DNA of 63,042 nt from Arthrobacter sp. Soil763 (GTDB taxonomy: Bacteria; Actinomycetota; Actinomycetes; Actinomycetales; Micrococcaceae), in assembly GCF_001428365.1 (NCBI RefSeq), contig NZ_LMSH01000005.1, positions 41,840 through 104,881 of the forward strand. Reading direction: 5' to 3'. A program made the position numbers and the translations under genes. The notes below the pieces were generated by a model. That model had not been told where the DNA came from. It worked only from the letters and a program-made list of their open reading frames with translations, and did not search any database. Shown in pieces: positions 34,781-44,180 of this stretch. The stretch's first letter is position 1. Every line of letters starts with the position of its first letter.

Positions 34781-35506
34781 ATGTTCTCGTGGCGGTCTGA
34801 AGTGCGGCCGGGGGTCTGGGTGGCCTTTACCAATGCCGCCGCCGGCAACCTGGCGCTCCACGTCGGCGACGACCCCGAGGCGGTCCGCCGGCGGCGCGGC
34901 CGGCTCGCGGATGCCGCCGGGCTCGGGTCCAGCGGCTTCCGGTTCATGAACCAGGTCCACGGCAACACCGTGGTCCTGGCCGAGAACGACGCACCGGAGG
35001 AGGCGCCCACCGCCGACGCGCTGGTCTCCACCGGGGAACCGTTGGCGGTCATGGTGGCCGACTGCGTGCCGGTGGTTCTCGTGGGCGACCGGGCCCACGG
35101 CGCCGGCCCGGTCCTCGCCGTCGTCCACGCGGGGCGGCCCGGCCTGGCCGCGGGCGTGGTCCCCGCCGCGGCCGCGCGGATGCGTGCCCTCGGCGCCACC
35201 GGCCTCAGCGCCTGGATCGGGCCGTCCATCTGCGGCCGGTGCTACGAAGTCCCCGAGGGAATGCGTGCCGACGTCGCAGCCATCGTCCCTGACGCCTGGT
35301 GCACCACCGCCCAGGGCACCCCGGGGCTGGACCTGCCGGCCGGGGTCCGCAGCCAGCTCTCCGACGAGGGCGTCACGGTCGAATACTCCGGAGGTTGCAC
35401 CAGGGAGGACGAGGACCTTTACTCCTACCGGCGCAACCAGCACACCGGCCGGTTCGCCGGGCTCGCGTGGACCACCGCCCCGGCCGCCGCGGCGGTGGCC
35501 GGATGA
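34781..35506 (+). CDS. pgeF: Peptidoglycan editing factor / multicopper polyphenol oxidase family (YfiH)
   Basis: A 241-residue laccase-domain protein. In other bacteria PgeF removes L-Ser misincorporated for L-Ala in peptidoglycan precursors, which fits its place behind the mur genes. Metal-site motifs are visible: MNQVHGNTV, TADALVS, ADCVPVVL, VVHAGRPGLAAGVV and GPSICGRCYEVPEGM, then CTREDEDLYSYRRN near the end. The usual HAGWRG is HAGRPG here. Its stop overlaps the start of the next gene (ATGA). Confidence 0.88.
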   Translation: MFSWRSEVRPGVWVAFTNAAAGNLALHVGDDPEAVRRRRGRLADAAGLGSSGFRFMNQVHGNTVVLAENDAPEEAPTADALVSTGEPLAVMVADCVPVVLVGDRAHGAGPVLAVVHAGRPGLAAGVVPAAAARMRALGATGLSAWIGPSICGRCYEVPEGMRADVAAIVPDAWCTTAQGTPGLDLPAGVRSQLSDEGVTVEYSGGCTREDEDLYSYRRNQHTGRFAGLAWTTAPAAAAVAG

Positions 35507-36258
35507 GCGGCGCGTTGGGCAGCGCTCCGGGGGGACCGGCGGAGGACCCCCGCCGCGCCCAGCTCGCCGGCCGCCTGCAGGCGGTGGGGGAGCGGATCGA
35601 TGCCGCCATGGCTTCGGCGGGTCGCCGGGATGCGGCGCCCCGCCTGATCGTGGTCACCAAGTTCCATCCGGCCGAGGACGTCGCACGGCTGGCTTCCCTC
35701 GGCGTCACCGACGTCGGCGAAAACCGCGACCAGGAGGCCGCCGACAAGGCCGCCCGACTGCAGGAGCTGCCGCTGCACTGGCATTTCATCGGCCAGCTTC
35801 AAAGCAACAAGGCCAAGTCGGTCGTCAGGTACGCCCACGCCGTGCACTCCGTGGACCGGCCGCAACTGGTCGACGCGCTGGCCAAAGCGGTCCGCGCGGA
35901 GCAGGACCGCACCGGCCGAACGGACTTGGAGTGCTTCATCCAGGTCAGCCTGGACACGGCCGCCGGCGGGCACCGGGGCGGGGCGCTTCCCGCCGACGTC
36001 GCCGACCTGGCCGACCGGGTTGCCGCCGCGGACGGGCTGCGGCTGGCCGGCGTGATGGCGGTGGCGCCGCTCGGGGCGGACCCGGGGCCGGCCTTCGAAA
36101 GGCTCGCGGAAATTTCCGCCCGGCTCCGCGCCGGCCACCCGGGCGCCACGGGCATCTCCGCCGGCATGAGCCAGGACCTGGAGCAGGCCGTCCGGTCCGG
36201 GGCGACACACCTACGCATTGGCTCGGATATTCTCGGTCCCCGCCCGGCCGTGCGGTAG
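35503..36258 (+). CDS. PLP homeostasis protein, YggS/PROSC family
   Basis: A 251-residue pyridoxal-phosphate-binding TIM-barrel protein that buffers PLP and affects amino-acid metabolism. The PLP Lys is in LIVVTKFHPAED; GENRDQEA, WHFIGQLQSNKAK, VHSVDRPQL and GMSQDLEQAVRSGATHLRIGSDILG are present. The family usually has GENY or GENRVQE, so GENRDQEA is a close variant. It is coupled to pgeF by ATGA and followed by sepF, the common actinobacterial order ftsZ-pgeF-yggS-sepF-yggT-divIVA. Confidence 0.9.
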   Translation: MSGALGSAPGGPAEDPRRAQLAGRLQAVGERIDAAMASAGRRDAAPRLIVVTKFHPAEDVARLASLGVTDVGENRDQEAADKAARLQELPLHWHFIGQLQSNKAKSVVRYAHAVHSVDRPQLVDALAKAVRAEQDRTGRTDLECFIQVSLDTAAGGHRGGALPADVADLADRVAAADGLRLAGVMAVAPLGADPGPAFERLAEISARLRAGHPGATGISAGMSQDLEQAVRSGATHLRIGSDILGPRPAVR

Positions 36259-36342
36259 GTTCAACGTATTGGAAGGTAATGGCGGGGATTCCAAGAGCAG
36301 TGACTGAGCGGCCCGCAAAACGGACACGATTAGGAGTCGACC

Positions 36343-36873
36343 ATGGCTGGCGCTCTGCGCAAGACAATGATCTATCTTGGGCTCGCTGACGGCGACGAAC
36401 ACTACGAGTCCGAGCACCACGCCCCGCACAAGGATGAGGACGAACCCATGGAGCACGACCGTGAGGAACGCCGCGCGCCGGCCCCGGTCCGTGAAGCCCC
36501 CAGGGAAGAGTCCTACGCCGCTGAAGAGGAATACCGCGCACCCGTGACACCCATCAAGCGAGCGGCCGCCGGCCGCGAAGAGACCACCGGCCTGCGGCAG
36601 ATCACGACGATCCACCCGCGGTCCTACAACGACGCCAAGCTGATCGGCGAAAGCTTCCGTGACGGGATCCCCGTCATCATGAACGTCACCGACATGGGGG
36701 AGGCCGACGCCAAGCGGCTGGTCGATTTCTCCGCCGGCCTCGTCTTCGGCCTGCGCGGCAGCATCGAGCGCGTGACCAACAAGGTGTTCCTGCTCTCGCC
36801 CTCGTACGTCGAAGTGATCGGCGATGACAAGAAGATCAGCGAAACCCAGGCCAGTTTCTTCAACCAGAGCTAG
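36343..36873 (+). CDS. sepF: Cell division protein SepF
   Basis: A membrane-associated FtsZ anchor, which replaces FtsA in actinobacteria. The 176-residue protein has an N-terminal amphipathic helix ([15 protein letters not shown]), an acidic/basic disordered linker (about residues 20-85), and the globular SepF domain ([17 protein letters not shown] ... [16 protein letters not shown]). AGGAG precedes ATG 36343 by about 7 nt. Confidence 0.95.
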   Translation: MAGALRKTMIYLGLADGDEHYESEHHAPHKDEDEPMEHDREERRAPAPVREAPREESYAAEEEYRAPVTPIKRAAAGREETTGLRQITTIHPRSYNDAKLIGESFRDGIPVIMNVTDMGEADAKRLVDFSAGLVFGLRGSIERVTNKVFLLSPSYVEVIGDDKKISETQASFFNQS

Positions 36874-36889
36874 CCCGGAACCGGGTTCA

Positions 36890-36921
36890 GGATGCCAGGC
36901 GGGGAAACCCGCCTGGCATCC
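36890..36921 (+). terminator. Strong GAAA-loop hairpin after sepF, without U tract
   Basis: A perfect 14-bp stem (36890-36903 with 36908-36921) capped by a GAAA tetraloop. As after ftsZ, no T run follows, so its role as a terminator is uncertain. Confidence 0.65.
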
Positions 36922-37008
36922 GTGCTGGAGATCCGTGTTGGAATAGATGCGTAACGACTGTCAGGACACCGCGGTATCCGGAATGATCATGGAGATTTGA
37001 GTTAGCTC

Positions 37009-37317
37009 ATGGGAATTGTTTTCGGACTTGCCTATATCGCCCTGCTGCTGTTTTTCGTGGCGCTGATCATCCGGCTGATCTTCGACTGGGTCCAGATGTT
37101 CGCCCGCAGCTGGCGCCCCCGGGGCGCAGCGCTGGTCACGGCCCACGCCGTGTACTCGGTCACCGACCGGCCGTTGAAACTGCTCGGCCGGGTGCTGCCG
37201 CCGCTGCGCCTGGGCGGCATCTCGCTGGACCTCGCGTTCCTGGTGCTCTTCCTGGCCGTCTCCGTGGCCATGGGCATTGCCCGGTACTTCACCGTGACCC
37301 AGTCGATCGCCGGGTGA
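37009..37317 (+). CDS. YggT family membrane protein
   Basis: A 102-residue integral membrane protein of the YggT family, found beside sepF and divIVA in many Gram-positive bacteria; linked to division or envelope function by context, but its biochemical role is unknown. Two membrane regions are visible: GLAYIALLLFFVALIIRLI near the N-terminus and LDLAFLVLFLAVSVAMGIA near the C-terminus, with the conserved VTDRPLKLLGRVLPP between them. GGAG is present but about 16 nt upstream, so the ribosome binding site is unclear. Confidence 0.88.
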   Translation: MGIVFGLAYIALLLFFVALIIRLIFDWVQMFARSWRPRGAALVTAHAVYSVTDRPLKLLGRVLPPLRLGGISLDLAFLVLFLAVSVAMGIARYFTVTQSIAG

Positions 37318-37322
37318 CCGGC

Positions 37323-37342
37323 CGGGCGGGCCCGCATTTTTT
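37323..37342 (+). terminator. Terminator after yggT
   Basis: CGGGC GG GCCCG stem (37323-37334) followed by CA and six T residues (37337-37342). Short but with a real T tract. Confidence 0.6.
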
Positions 37343-37467
37343 CGCTAAAGATATAAAACTCCGGTTTGACACTGCGGTGTTGAATTAGAGGAACCAGACC
37401 AAATTTAGGTACCGTAGTTTTGACGGCCGGAAGGCCTCCTGACTAACTAGACCAACGAGGTGACCAG

Positions 37468-38154
37468 ATGGCTTTGACGCCAGAAGACGTTGTCAACAAG
37501 CGCTTTCAGCCGACCAAGTTCCGCGAAGGCTACGACCAGGACGAGGTTGATGACTTCCTGGACGAGATCGTCGTCGAACTGCGACGCCTGAACCAGGAGA
37601 ACGACGAGCTGCGCAAGAAGCTCGCCGAAGCCGGTTCCGGCACGGCCGCCAGCTCCGCCGCTGCTGCCCCCGTGGTCGAAAAGGTGCCGGCACCCGTCAA
37701 GGCCGAAAAGGAAGACCGCGCCAAGGCAGAAGCCGAGGCCAAGGCCGCCGAAGCAGCTGAAGCCGCAAAGAAGAAGGAAGCCGAGAAGGCTCCCGCCCCG
37801 GCAGCAGCCCCGGCCCCCGTGGCCGCCACCGCTTCCGCCGAATCCGCCGCCGGCCTGCTGGCCATGGCGCAGCAGATGCACGACAAGCACGTCGCCGACG
37901 GCGAGCAGCAGCGTGACAAGATCATCGCCGAGGCGCAGATCGAAGCCAGCAGCCTGGTCAACGACGCGCAGGAGAAGTCCCGCAAGATCCTCGGCGCACT
38001 CGAGCAGCAGCGCTCCGTGCTGGAGCGCAAGGTCGAGCAGCTGCGCGGCTTCGAGCGCGACTACCGCTCCCGCCTGAAGGCCTACATCGAAGGCCAGCTG
38101 CGCGACCTGGACGCCCGCGGTTCGGTCGCGGCCCCCGAGGTCGAAGCCAGCTAG
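37468..38154 (+). CDS. divIVA: Polar growth/division scaffold DivIVA (Wag31)
   Basis: A coiled-coil protein that marks cell poles and septa and directs peripheral wall synthesis. The 228-residue protein opens with the membrane-binding ALTPEDVVNKRFQPTKFREGYDQDEVDDFLDE region, here summarised by NKRFQPTKFREGYDQDEV. A first coiled coil is followed by an Ala/Pro/Lys/Glu linker (about residues 55-125) and a second coiled coil (MAQQMHDKHVADGEQQRD onward). GAGGTG precedes ATG 37468. A terminator follows, so it is probably transcribed on its own. Confidence 0.95.
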   Translation: MALTPEDVVNKRFQPTKFREGYDQDEVDDFLDEIVVELRRLNQENDELRKKLAEAGSGTAASSAAAAPVVEKVPAPVKAEKEDRAKAEAEAKAAEAAEAAKKKEAEKAPAPAAAPAPVAATASAESAAGLLAMAQQMHDKHVADGEQQRDKIIAEAQIEASSLVNDAQEKSRKILGALEQQRSVLERKVEQLRGFERDYRSRLKAYIEGQLRDLDARGSVAAPEVEAS

Positions 38155-38174
38155 GACGTTTTACCCGTATTCTG

Positions 38175-38212
38175 AAAGCCGGTGGCTGAGGACTCCTCGG
38201 CCGCCGGCTTTT
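38175..38212 (+). terminator. Terminator after divIVA
   Basis: AAAGCCGG (38175-38182) pairs with CCGGCTTT (38204-38211), with further GGC/GCC and GAG/CTC pairing inside; TTTT follows within CCGGCTTTTGG. Confidence 0.75.
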
Positions 38213-38295
38213 GGCATTAACCGCCGCCTCAGCTGCCGCCGCCCACCCCGCGGCCGCCGGCGGCACTCCACTCCCGGTACCGGAACGAAAGCACC

Positions 38296-38931
38296 ATGAC
38301 TGACGCACCAACCCCTGACGCCGCCCGGCCGGCGGACGCCGCGCCGGCCGCACCCGCGCCGGCCGCGCCCGCAGCCGCCGCGCCGCGCACGCCGCGCCGC
38401 GCGCTGCTGCTGTCCCTGTTCGCCGGGTTCGCAGTGTTCGCCTACGCCTTCGACCAGCTCACCAAACTCTGGGTCACGTCCACCATGACCGAGGGGGAGC
38501 GGATCCCGGTGCTGCCGCCCCTGCTGCACTGGTACTACATCCGCAACTCCGGCGCGGCATTCTCCATCGGCGAGAACGTCACCTGGGTCTTCACCATCAT
38601 CATGACCGCCGTGTCCGTCGCCATCCTGCTGCAGCTGCGCAGGCTCGGCTCGGCCTGGTGGGCGCTGGCCCTCGGCCTGCTGCTCGGCGGGGCGCTGGGC
38701 AACCTCACGGACCGGCTCTTCCGCGAGCCCTCGTTCGCGATGGGCCACGTCGTGGACTTCATCCAGCTGCCGAACTTCGCGATCTTCAACATCGCCGACT
38801 CCGCGGTGGTGTCCTCGGTGGTCATCATCTGCCTGCTGACGCTGCGCGGGGTCAGCCTCGACGGCTCCCGCCTGCACCCGCGCAAGGACCAGGCGGACGC
38901 CGGGCCCGCGGCGACGGAGAACCATGTCTGA
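38296..38931 (+). CDS. lspA: Lipoprotein signal peptidase (signal peptidase II)
   Basis: An aspartyl protease cleaving prolipoprotein signal peptides before the lipidated Cys. The 211-residue protein has four membrane helices and the motifs [35 protein letters not shown] (catalytic Asp) and FNIADSAVV (catalytic Asp). An unusual 30-residue Ala/Pro-rich N-terminal extension and a polar C-terminal tail flank the core. Its 3' end overlaps the next gene by 8 nt. Confidence 0.95.
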   Translation: MTDAPTPDAARPADAAPAAPAPAAPAAAAPRTPRRALLLSLFAGFAVFAYAFDQLTKLWVTSTMTEGERIPVLPPLLHWYYIRNSGAAFSIGENVTWVFTIIMTAVSVAILLQLRRLGSAWWALALGLLLGGALGNLTDRLFREPSFAMGHVVDFIQLPNFAIFNIADSAVVSSVVIICLLTLRGVSLDGSRLHPRKDQADAGPAATENHV

Positions 38932-39871
38932 GCCCGGACTGCCGCAGGAACGGCACTTCACCGTGCCGGAGGAACTCGCCGGGGTCCGGGTGGACGCCGG
39001 CCTGGCGAAACTGATGGGCGTCTCGCGGTCCCAGGCCGCCGCCCTGATCGCCGAGGGCCATGTCCGCAGCGGCGGCCAGGCTGTGGGGAAATCCCTGAAG
39101 CTCAGCGCCGGCGGCGCGCTCGACGTCGTCATCCCGCAGCGCCGGGACCCGCTCGAAGTTGTGGAGGAAGTCGTGGAAGACCTGTTGATCCTGCTCGACG
39201 ACGACGAGTTCGTCGTCGTCGACAAACCGGTCGGCGTGGCCGCGCACCCCTCTCCGGGCTGGGTGGGTCCCACGGTGGTGGGCGGCCTCGCCGGCGCCGG
39301 CTACCGGATCTCCACCTCGGGTTCGCCCGAACGCGCCGGGATCGTCCACCGGCTCGACGTCGGCACCTCCGGCGTCATGGTGGTCGCCAAGACCGAGAAC
39401 GCCTACACGGCGCTCAAGCGGGCCTTCAAGGAACGCACGGTGGACAAGGTCTACCACGCCGTCGTGCAGGGCCTGCCCGACCCGCTGGCCGGCACCATCG
39501 ACGCGCCGATCGGCCGGCACCCGGGCCACGACTGGCGCTTCGCCGTGATCGAGGACGGCCGGGACTCCGTGACGCACTACGAGGTGCTCGAAGCGTTCGG
39601 CAAGGCCTCGCTGGTGGAGGTACATCTGGAGACCGGCCGCACCCACCAGATCCGCGTGCATTTCTCCGCGCTGCGCCACCCCTGCGCCGGGGACCTGACC
39701 TACGGCGCCGATCCGAGGCTCGCCGCGACGCTGGGCCTGACCCGGCAGTGGCTGCACGCCCGGCAGCTGTCCTTCGACCATCCCCGGACCGGGGAACGGG
39801 TCACCGTGACCAGCGAGTACCCGCAGGACCTGAAGTACGCGCTGGAAGTCCTGGAGTCCGGCCAGGCCTGA
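38924..39871 (+). CDS. RluA-family pseudouridine synthase (RluD-like)
   Basis: Forms pseudouridine in 23S rRNA; by position next to lspA it is probably the RluD orthologue. The 315-residue protein has an N-terminal S4 RNA-binding domain ([19 protein letters not shown]), the catalytic [19 protein letters not shown] with Asp after HRL, and [17 protein letters not shown] 38924 overlaps the lspA end. Exact target uridines cannot be decided from sequence alone. Confidence 0.92.
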   Translation: MSEPGLPQERHFTVPEELAGVRVDAGLAKLMGVSRSQAAALIAEGHVRSGGQAVGKSLKLSAGGALDVVIPQRRDPLEVVEEVVEDLLILLDDDEFVVVDKPVGVAAHPSPGWVGPTVVGGLAGAGYRISTSGSPERAGIVHRLDVGTSGVMVVAKTENAYTALKRAFKERTVDKVYHAVVQGLPDPLAGTIDAPIGRHPGHDWRFAVIEDGRDSVTHYEVLEAFGKASLVEVHLETGRTHQIRVHFSALRHPCAGDLTYGADPRLAATLGLTRQWLHARQLSFDHPRTGERVTVTSEYPQDLKYALEVLESGQA

Positions 39872-39915
39872 GCTGAGCTGCGCGTGCCGGGAACGGAACT
39901 GTCCGTGCCCGGCAC

Positions 39916-39921
39916 TAGAAT
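39916..39921 (+). promoter_or_regulatory. -10 hexamer TAGAAT of dnaE, leaderless layout
   Basis: TAGAAT is followed by GATTCG and the GTG start codon at 39928. This is the clearest leaderless signal in the window, matching sigma-A -10 consensus at five of six positions. Confidence 0.6.
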
Positions 39922-39927
39922 GATTCG

Positions 39928-42900
39928 GTGACTTCCAGCAACAACTCGTTCGTCCACCTCCACAACCACACCGAGTACTCCATGCTGGACGGTGCGGCCA
40001 GGCTCGGGGAGCTCTTCGACGAGACCGAGCGGCTGGGCATGCCCGCCCTGGCCACCACGGACCACGGTTACCTCTTCGGCGCCTTCGACTTCTGGAAGCG
40101 GGCCACGGACAAGGGAATCAAGCCGATCATCGGCGTCGAGGCCTACGTCACCCCGGGCACCGCCCGCACGGACAAGAGCCGGGTGCGCTGGGGCGAGGAA
40201 AACCAGCGCAAGGACGACATCTCCGGCGGCGGCGCCTACACGCACATGACGCTGCTGAGCTACAACAACACCGGCATGCGCAACCTCTTCCGCGCCTCCT
40301 CGATCGCCTCCCTGGACTCGGTGTTCGGCAAGTGGCCCCGCCTGGACCGCGAACTGCTCAACACCTACTCCGAGGGACTGATCGCCACCACCGGCTGCCC
40401 GTCCGGGGAAATCCAGACCCGGCTGCGGCTCGGGCAGTACCGCGAAGCCCTCGAGGCCGCGGCCGAGTTCCGCGACATTTTCGGTGCCGAGAACTACTTC
40501 TGCGAACTGATGGACCACGGCCTGGACATCGAACGGCGCGTCACCGGCGATCTGCTCCGGCTGGCCAAGGAACTGAACCTGCCGCTGGTGGCCACCAACG
40601 ACCTGCACTACACCCACGAGCACGACGCCAAGGCGCACGAGGCCCTGCTGGCCATCCAGTCCGGCTCGACGCTGCTCGAACCCACCTACGACAACGGCGG
40701 CTCGCGGTTCGCCTTCTCCGGCAGCGGCTACTACCTGAAGTCGCCGCAGGAGATGCGCGAACTCTTCCGCGACCACCCGGACGCCTGCGACAACACCCTG
40801 CTGATCGCTGAGCGGTGCGAGGTGTCCTTCAACACCGGCGCGAACTACATGCCCCGGTTCCCCTGCCCGGAAGGCGAGGATGAGACCTCCTGGCTGGTCA
40901 AGGAAGTGGACAAGGGCCTGCACTACCGGTACCCGCAGGGCATCCCGGACAAGGTCCGCGCCCAGGCCGACTACGAACTCGACGTCATCACCTCGATGGG
41001 CTTCCCCGGCTACTTCCTGGTCGTGGCCGACTTCATCAACTGGGCCAAGAACAACGGCATCCGGGTCGGGCCCGGCCGTGGCTCGGGCGCGGGCTCCATG
41101 GTGGCCTACGCCATGCGCATCACCGACCTTGACCCGCTGCACCACGGGCTGATCTTCGAGCGCTTCCTCAACCCGGACCGCGTCTCCATGCCCGACTTCG
41201 ACGTCGACTTCGATGACCGGCGCCGGTCCGAGGTCATCGACTACGTGACCCGCAAGTACGGCGACGAGCGCGTGGCCATGATCGTCACCTACGGCACGAT
41301 TAAGACCAAGCAGGCGCTCAAGGACTCCTCCCGCGTGCTCGGCTACCCGTTCAGCATGGGCGAGCAGCTGACCAAGGCGCTGCCGCCGGCCGTCATGGCC
41401 AAGGACATCCCGCTGGCCGACATCCAGAACCCCGAGGCCAAGCGTTACGGCGAGGCGGGGGACTTTCGCCAGCTGATCAGCACGGATCCCGAAGCCGCGA
41501 AGGTCTTCGAGACCGCCCTCGGCATCGAGGGCCTGAAACGGCAATGGGGCGTGCACGCCGCCGGCGTCATCATGTCCTCGGACCCGATCATCGACGTCAT
41601 CCCGATCATGCGCCGCTTCCAGGACGGCCAGGTCATCACGCAGTTCGACTACCCGACGTCCGAGGGCCTGGGCCTGATCAAGATGGACTTCCTGGGCCTG
41701 CGGAACCTGACGATCATTTCCGACGCCCTGGAAAACATCAAGATGAACCGCGGCATCGACCTGGACCTGGAATCCCTGGCCCTGGACGACGCCGCCTCTT
41801 ACGAACTGCTGGCCCGGGGCGACACCCTGGGCGTGTTCCAGCTCGACGGCGGACCCATGCGGTCGCTGCTGAAGCTGATGAAGCCTGACAACTTCGAGGA
41901 CATCTCCGCCGTCCTCGCCCTGTACCGGCCCGGCCCGATGGGCGCCAACGCCCACACCGACTACGCCCTGCGCAAGAACGGCATCCAGGAAGTCATCCCG
42001 ATCCACCCGGAGCTCGAGGAGCCGCTGGCCGAGATCCTGGGCGGCACCTACGGCCTGATCGTGTACCAGGAGCAGGTCATGGCCGTGGCGCAGAAGCTAG
42101 CCGGCTACACGCTCGGCCAGGCCGACATCCTGCGCCGCGCCATGGGCAAGAAGAAGAAATCCGAGCTGGACAAGCAGTTCGCCGGCTTCTCCCAGGGCAT
42201 GCAGGACAACGGCTACTCCATGGAGGCGGTCAAGACCCTCTGGGACATCCTGCTGCCGTTCTCCGACTACGCCTTCAACAAGGCCCACTCCGCCGCCTAC
42301 GGCGTGATCTCCTACTGGACCGCGTACCTGAAGGCGCACTACGCCCCCGAGTACATGGCGGCCCTGCTGACCAGCGTCGGCGACGACAAGGACAAGTCGG
42401 CGATCTACCTCAACGAATGCCGCCGGATGGGCATCACGGTGCTGCCGCCCGACGTCAACGAGTCCGCGCTGAACTTCACCCCGGTCGGCAACGACATCCG
42501 CTTCGGCATGGGCGCCATCCGCAACGTCGGCGCTAACGCCGTCGACGCGATGGTGGCCGCCCGGGAGCGCGAAGGGGCGTACACCTCGTTCAAGGACTAC
42601 CTCATGAAGGTGCCGGCCGTGGTGTGCAACAAGCGCACCATCGAATCGCTGATCAAGGCGGGCGCCTTCGATTCACTCGGCCACCACCGCCGGGCCCTGG
42701 CCATGATCCATGAGGAAGCCATCGACTCGGTGATCACCCTCAAGCGCAACGAGGCGATCGGTCAGTTCGACCTGTTCGCCGGCATCGACGACACCGAGTC
42801 GGAGTCCTCGCTGAGCATCGAGATCCCCGACCTGCCCGAGTGGGAGAAGAAGGACAAGCTCTCCTTCGAGCGGGACATGCTGGGCCTCTACGTCTCGGAC

Positions 42901-43485
42901 CACCCGCTGCAGGGCCTCGAAGGGCTGCTGAGCCAGCACGCCGACCAGTCCATCACCTCGATCATCGCCGAGGACGGACCGCACGACGGCGCCATCATCA
43001 CCATCGCCGGCATGATCACCTCGCTCAGCCGGCGGATCGCCAAGGCCAGCGGCAACGCCTACGCGCGCGCCGAGATCGAGGACCTGGGCGGCTCGGTCGA
43101 GGTGATGTTCTTCGGGCAGGTCTACGGCCCGATCGCCTCGGTCCTGGCCGAGGACCTGATCGTCGTCGTCAAGGGCCGCCTGCAGCGCCGCGACGACGGC
43201 GCGGTGGCGCTGAACTGCATGGAGCTTTCGGTGCCGGACCTCAGCGAGGGCCTGGACGGGCCGCTGGTGATCACCATGCCGACGCACAAGGCCACCGAAG
43301 CGGTCGTGAACGAACTCGGCGAGGTGCTGCGCACCCACCGCGGGAAGTCCGAGGTGCGGCTGCACCTGCACGGCGACTCCCGGGTCGAGGTCATGGGCCT
43401 GCCCGTGCACCTGCGGGTCAACCCCAGCCCGTCGCTGTTCGGCGACCTGAAGGTGCTGCTCGGCCCGACCTGCCTGGACAGCTAG
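39928..43485 (+). CDS. dnaE: DNA polymerase III alpha subunit
   Basis: Catalytic subunit of the replicative polymerase (DnaE1 type). The 1,185-residue protein begins with a PHP domain (HLHNHTEYSMLDG), followed by the C-family polymerase core with GPGRGSGAGSMVAY and PDFDVDFDDRRR (catalytic Asp residues), the finger region FNKAHSAAYG, a helix-hairpin-helix, and a C-terminal OB-fold (TIAGMITSLSRRIAKASG). GTG 39928 is supported by the -10 hexamer. It shares its stop tetranucleotide CTAG (43482-43485) with the convergent flavin reductase. Confidence 0.96.
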   Translation: MTSSNNSFVHLHNHTEYSMLDGAARLGELFDETERLGMPALATTDHGYLFGAFDFWKRATDKGIKPIIGVEAYVTPGTARTDKSRVRWGEENQRKDDISGGGAYTHMTLLSYNNTGMRNLFRASSIASLDSVFGKWPRLDRELLNTYSEGLIATTGCPSGEIQTRLRLGQYREALEAAAEFRDIFGAENYFCELMDHGLDIERRVTGDLLRLAKELNLPLVATNDLHYTHEHDAKAHEALLAIQSGSTLLEPTYDNGGSRFAFSGSGYYLKSPQEMRELFRDHPDACDNTLLIAERCEVSFNTGANYMPRFPCPEGEDETSWLVKEVDKGLHYRYPQGIPDKVRAQADYELDVITSMGFPGYFLVVADFINWAKNNGIRVGPGRGSGAGSMVAYAMRITDLDPLHHGLIFERFLNPDRVSMPDFDVDFDDRRRSEVIDYVTRKYGDERVAMIVTYGTIKTKQALKDSSRVLGYPFSMGEQLTKALPPAVMAKDIPLADIQNPEAKRYGEAGDFRQLISTDPEAAKVFETALGIEGLKRQWGVHAAGVIMSSDPIIDVIPIMRRFQDGQVITQFDYPTSEGLGLIKMDFLGLRNLTIISDALENIKMNRGIDLDLESLALDDAASYELLARGDTLGVFQLDGGPMRSLLKLMKPDNFEDISAVLALYRPGPMGANAHTDYALRKNGIQEVIPIHPELEEPLAEILGGTYGLIVYQEQVMAVAQKLAGYTLGQADILRRAMGKKKKSELDKQFAGFSQGMQDNGYSMEAVKTLWDILLPFSDYAFNKAHSAAYGVISYWTAYLKAHYAPEYMAALLTSVGDDKDKSAIYLNECRRMGITVLPPDVNESALNFTPVGNDIRFGMGAIRNVGANAVDAMVAAREREGAYTSFKDYLMKVPAVVCNKRTIESLIKAGAFDSLGHHRRALAMIHEEAIDSVITLKRNEAIGQFDLFAGIDDTESESSLSIEIPDLPEWEKKDKLSFERDMLGLYVSDHPLQGLEGLLSQHADQSITSIIAEDGPHDGAIITIAGMITSLSRRIAKASGNAYARAEIEDLGGSVEVMFFGQVYGPIASVLAEDLIVVVKGRLQRRDDGAVALNCMELSVPDLSEGLDGPLVITMPTHKATEAVVNELGEVLRTHRGKSEVRLHLHGDSRVEVMGLPVHLRVNPSPSLFGDLKVLLGPTCLDS

Positions 43486-43982
43486 ATCTCGTAGTCCAGC
43501 GGCACCGGCCGGCTGTAGCTGCCGCCGTGGTAGAGCAGCGGCTGGGACTCGCCGCCGACCGCCCCGTCGACGACCTCGACGACGACCACGGCGTTGTTCT
43601 CGAAGGAGAGCCGCATCTGGATCTTGCCGATCAGCCAGCCGGAGACATCCTTGAGGATCGGCACCTCATGCGGCCCGAGTTCCCAATGGTCGCCCTCGAA
43701 GCGGTCCCGGGTCCGGGCGAAGCGGTCGGCCAGTTCCTGGTTCTCGAGCCCGAGCATGTGCACGCCGATGTAGCTGGTGTTGGCCACGGCCGGCCACGAC
43801 CGGGAGGTCCTTGCCATGTTGAAGGTGAAGCGCGGCGGCCGGGCCGACAGCGACGCCACGGACGTGGCGGTGAATCCGTACGGCACGCCCTGGTAGTTCG
43901 CGGTGATGATCGCGACGCCGGCCGCGTGCCGGCGGAACATCTCCTTGAACGTTCCCTCAAAGGCTTCTTCGGCTGTGGCCAC
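43482..43982 (-). CDS. Flavin reductase family protein
   Basis: A 166-residue FMN-binding split-barrel protein, predicted to reduce free flavin with NAD(P)H for an unknown partner oxygenase. Family features are VAIITANYQGVPYGFTATSV, FNMARTSRSWPAV and IGVHMLGLENQELADRFA. Start GTG 43982 has AGGGAG about 11 nt upstream, slightly long. It ends convergently with dnaE, sharing CTAG, and is divergent from an unknown membrane protein. No partner monooxygenase is seen nearby. Confidence 0.83.
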   Translation of the reverse strand: MATAEEAFEGTFKEMFRRHAAGVAIITANYQGVPYGFTATSVASLSARPPRFTFNMARTSRSWPAVANTSYIGVHMLGLENQELADRFARTRDRFEGDHWELGPHEVPILKDVSGWLIGKIQMRLSFENNAVVVVEVVDGAVGGESQPLLYHGGSYSRPVPLDYEI

Positions 43983-44167
43983 TGTGGTTCATCTCCCTGT
44001 TGGTGCTGGTGCTGCGAGTGCTGCTCCCTGCCAGCGTATTCCGCCGCACGGCACCGGCGGTATTCGGCGTCGCCCTCCCGTCATCCGCGCGGGCGGACGC
44101 GGCGCAGGTAGCGCCACAGGACGGCGGACCCGGGCAGGGCAATGCGCAGCGCCGCCGCTTCCTTTGT

Positions 44168-44173
44168 TAAGGT
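44168..44173 (+). promoter_or_regulatory. -10 hexamer TAAGGT, leaderless layout
   Basis: TAAGGT ends 7 nt before ATG 44181, supporting that start over the upstream in-frame ATG at 44142. Confidence 0.4.
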
Positions 44174-44180
44174 GGCTTCC

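Noticed and set aside
39700..42006. 768-codon minus-strand frame opposite dnaE
   Set aside because: Shadow of dnaE: low-complexity composition, no ribosome binding site, no recognisable motif.
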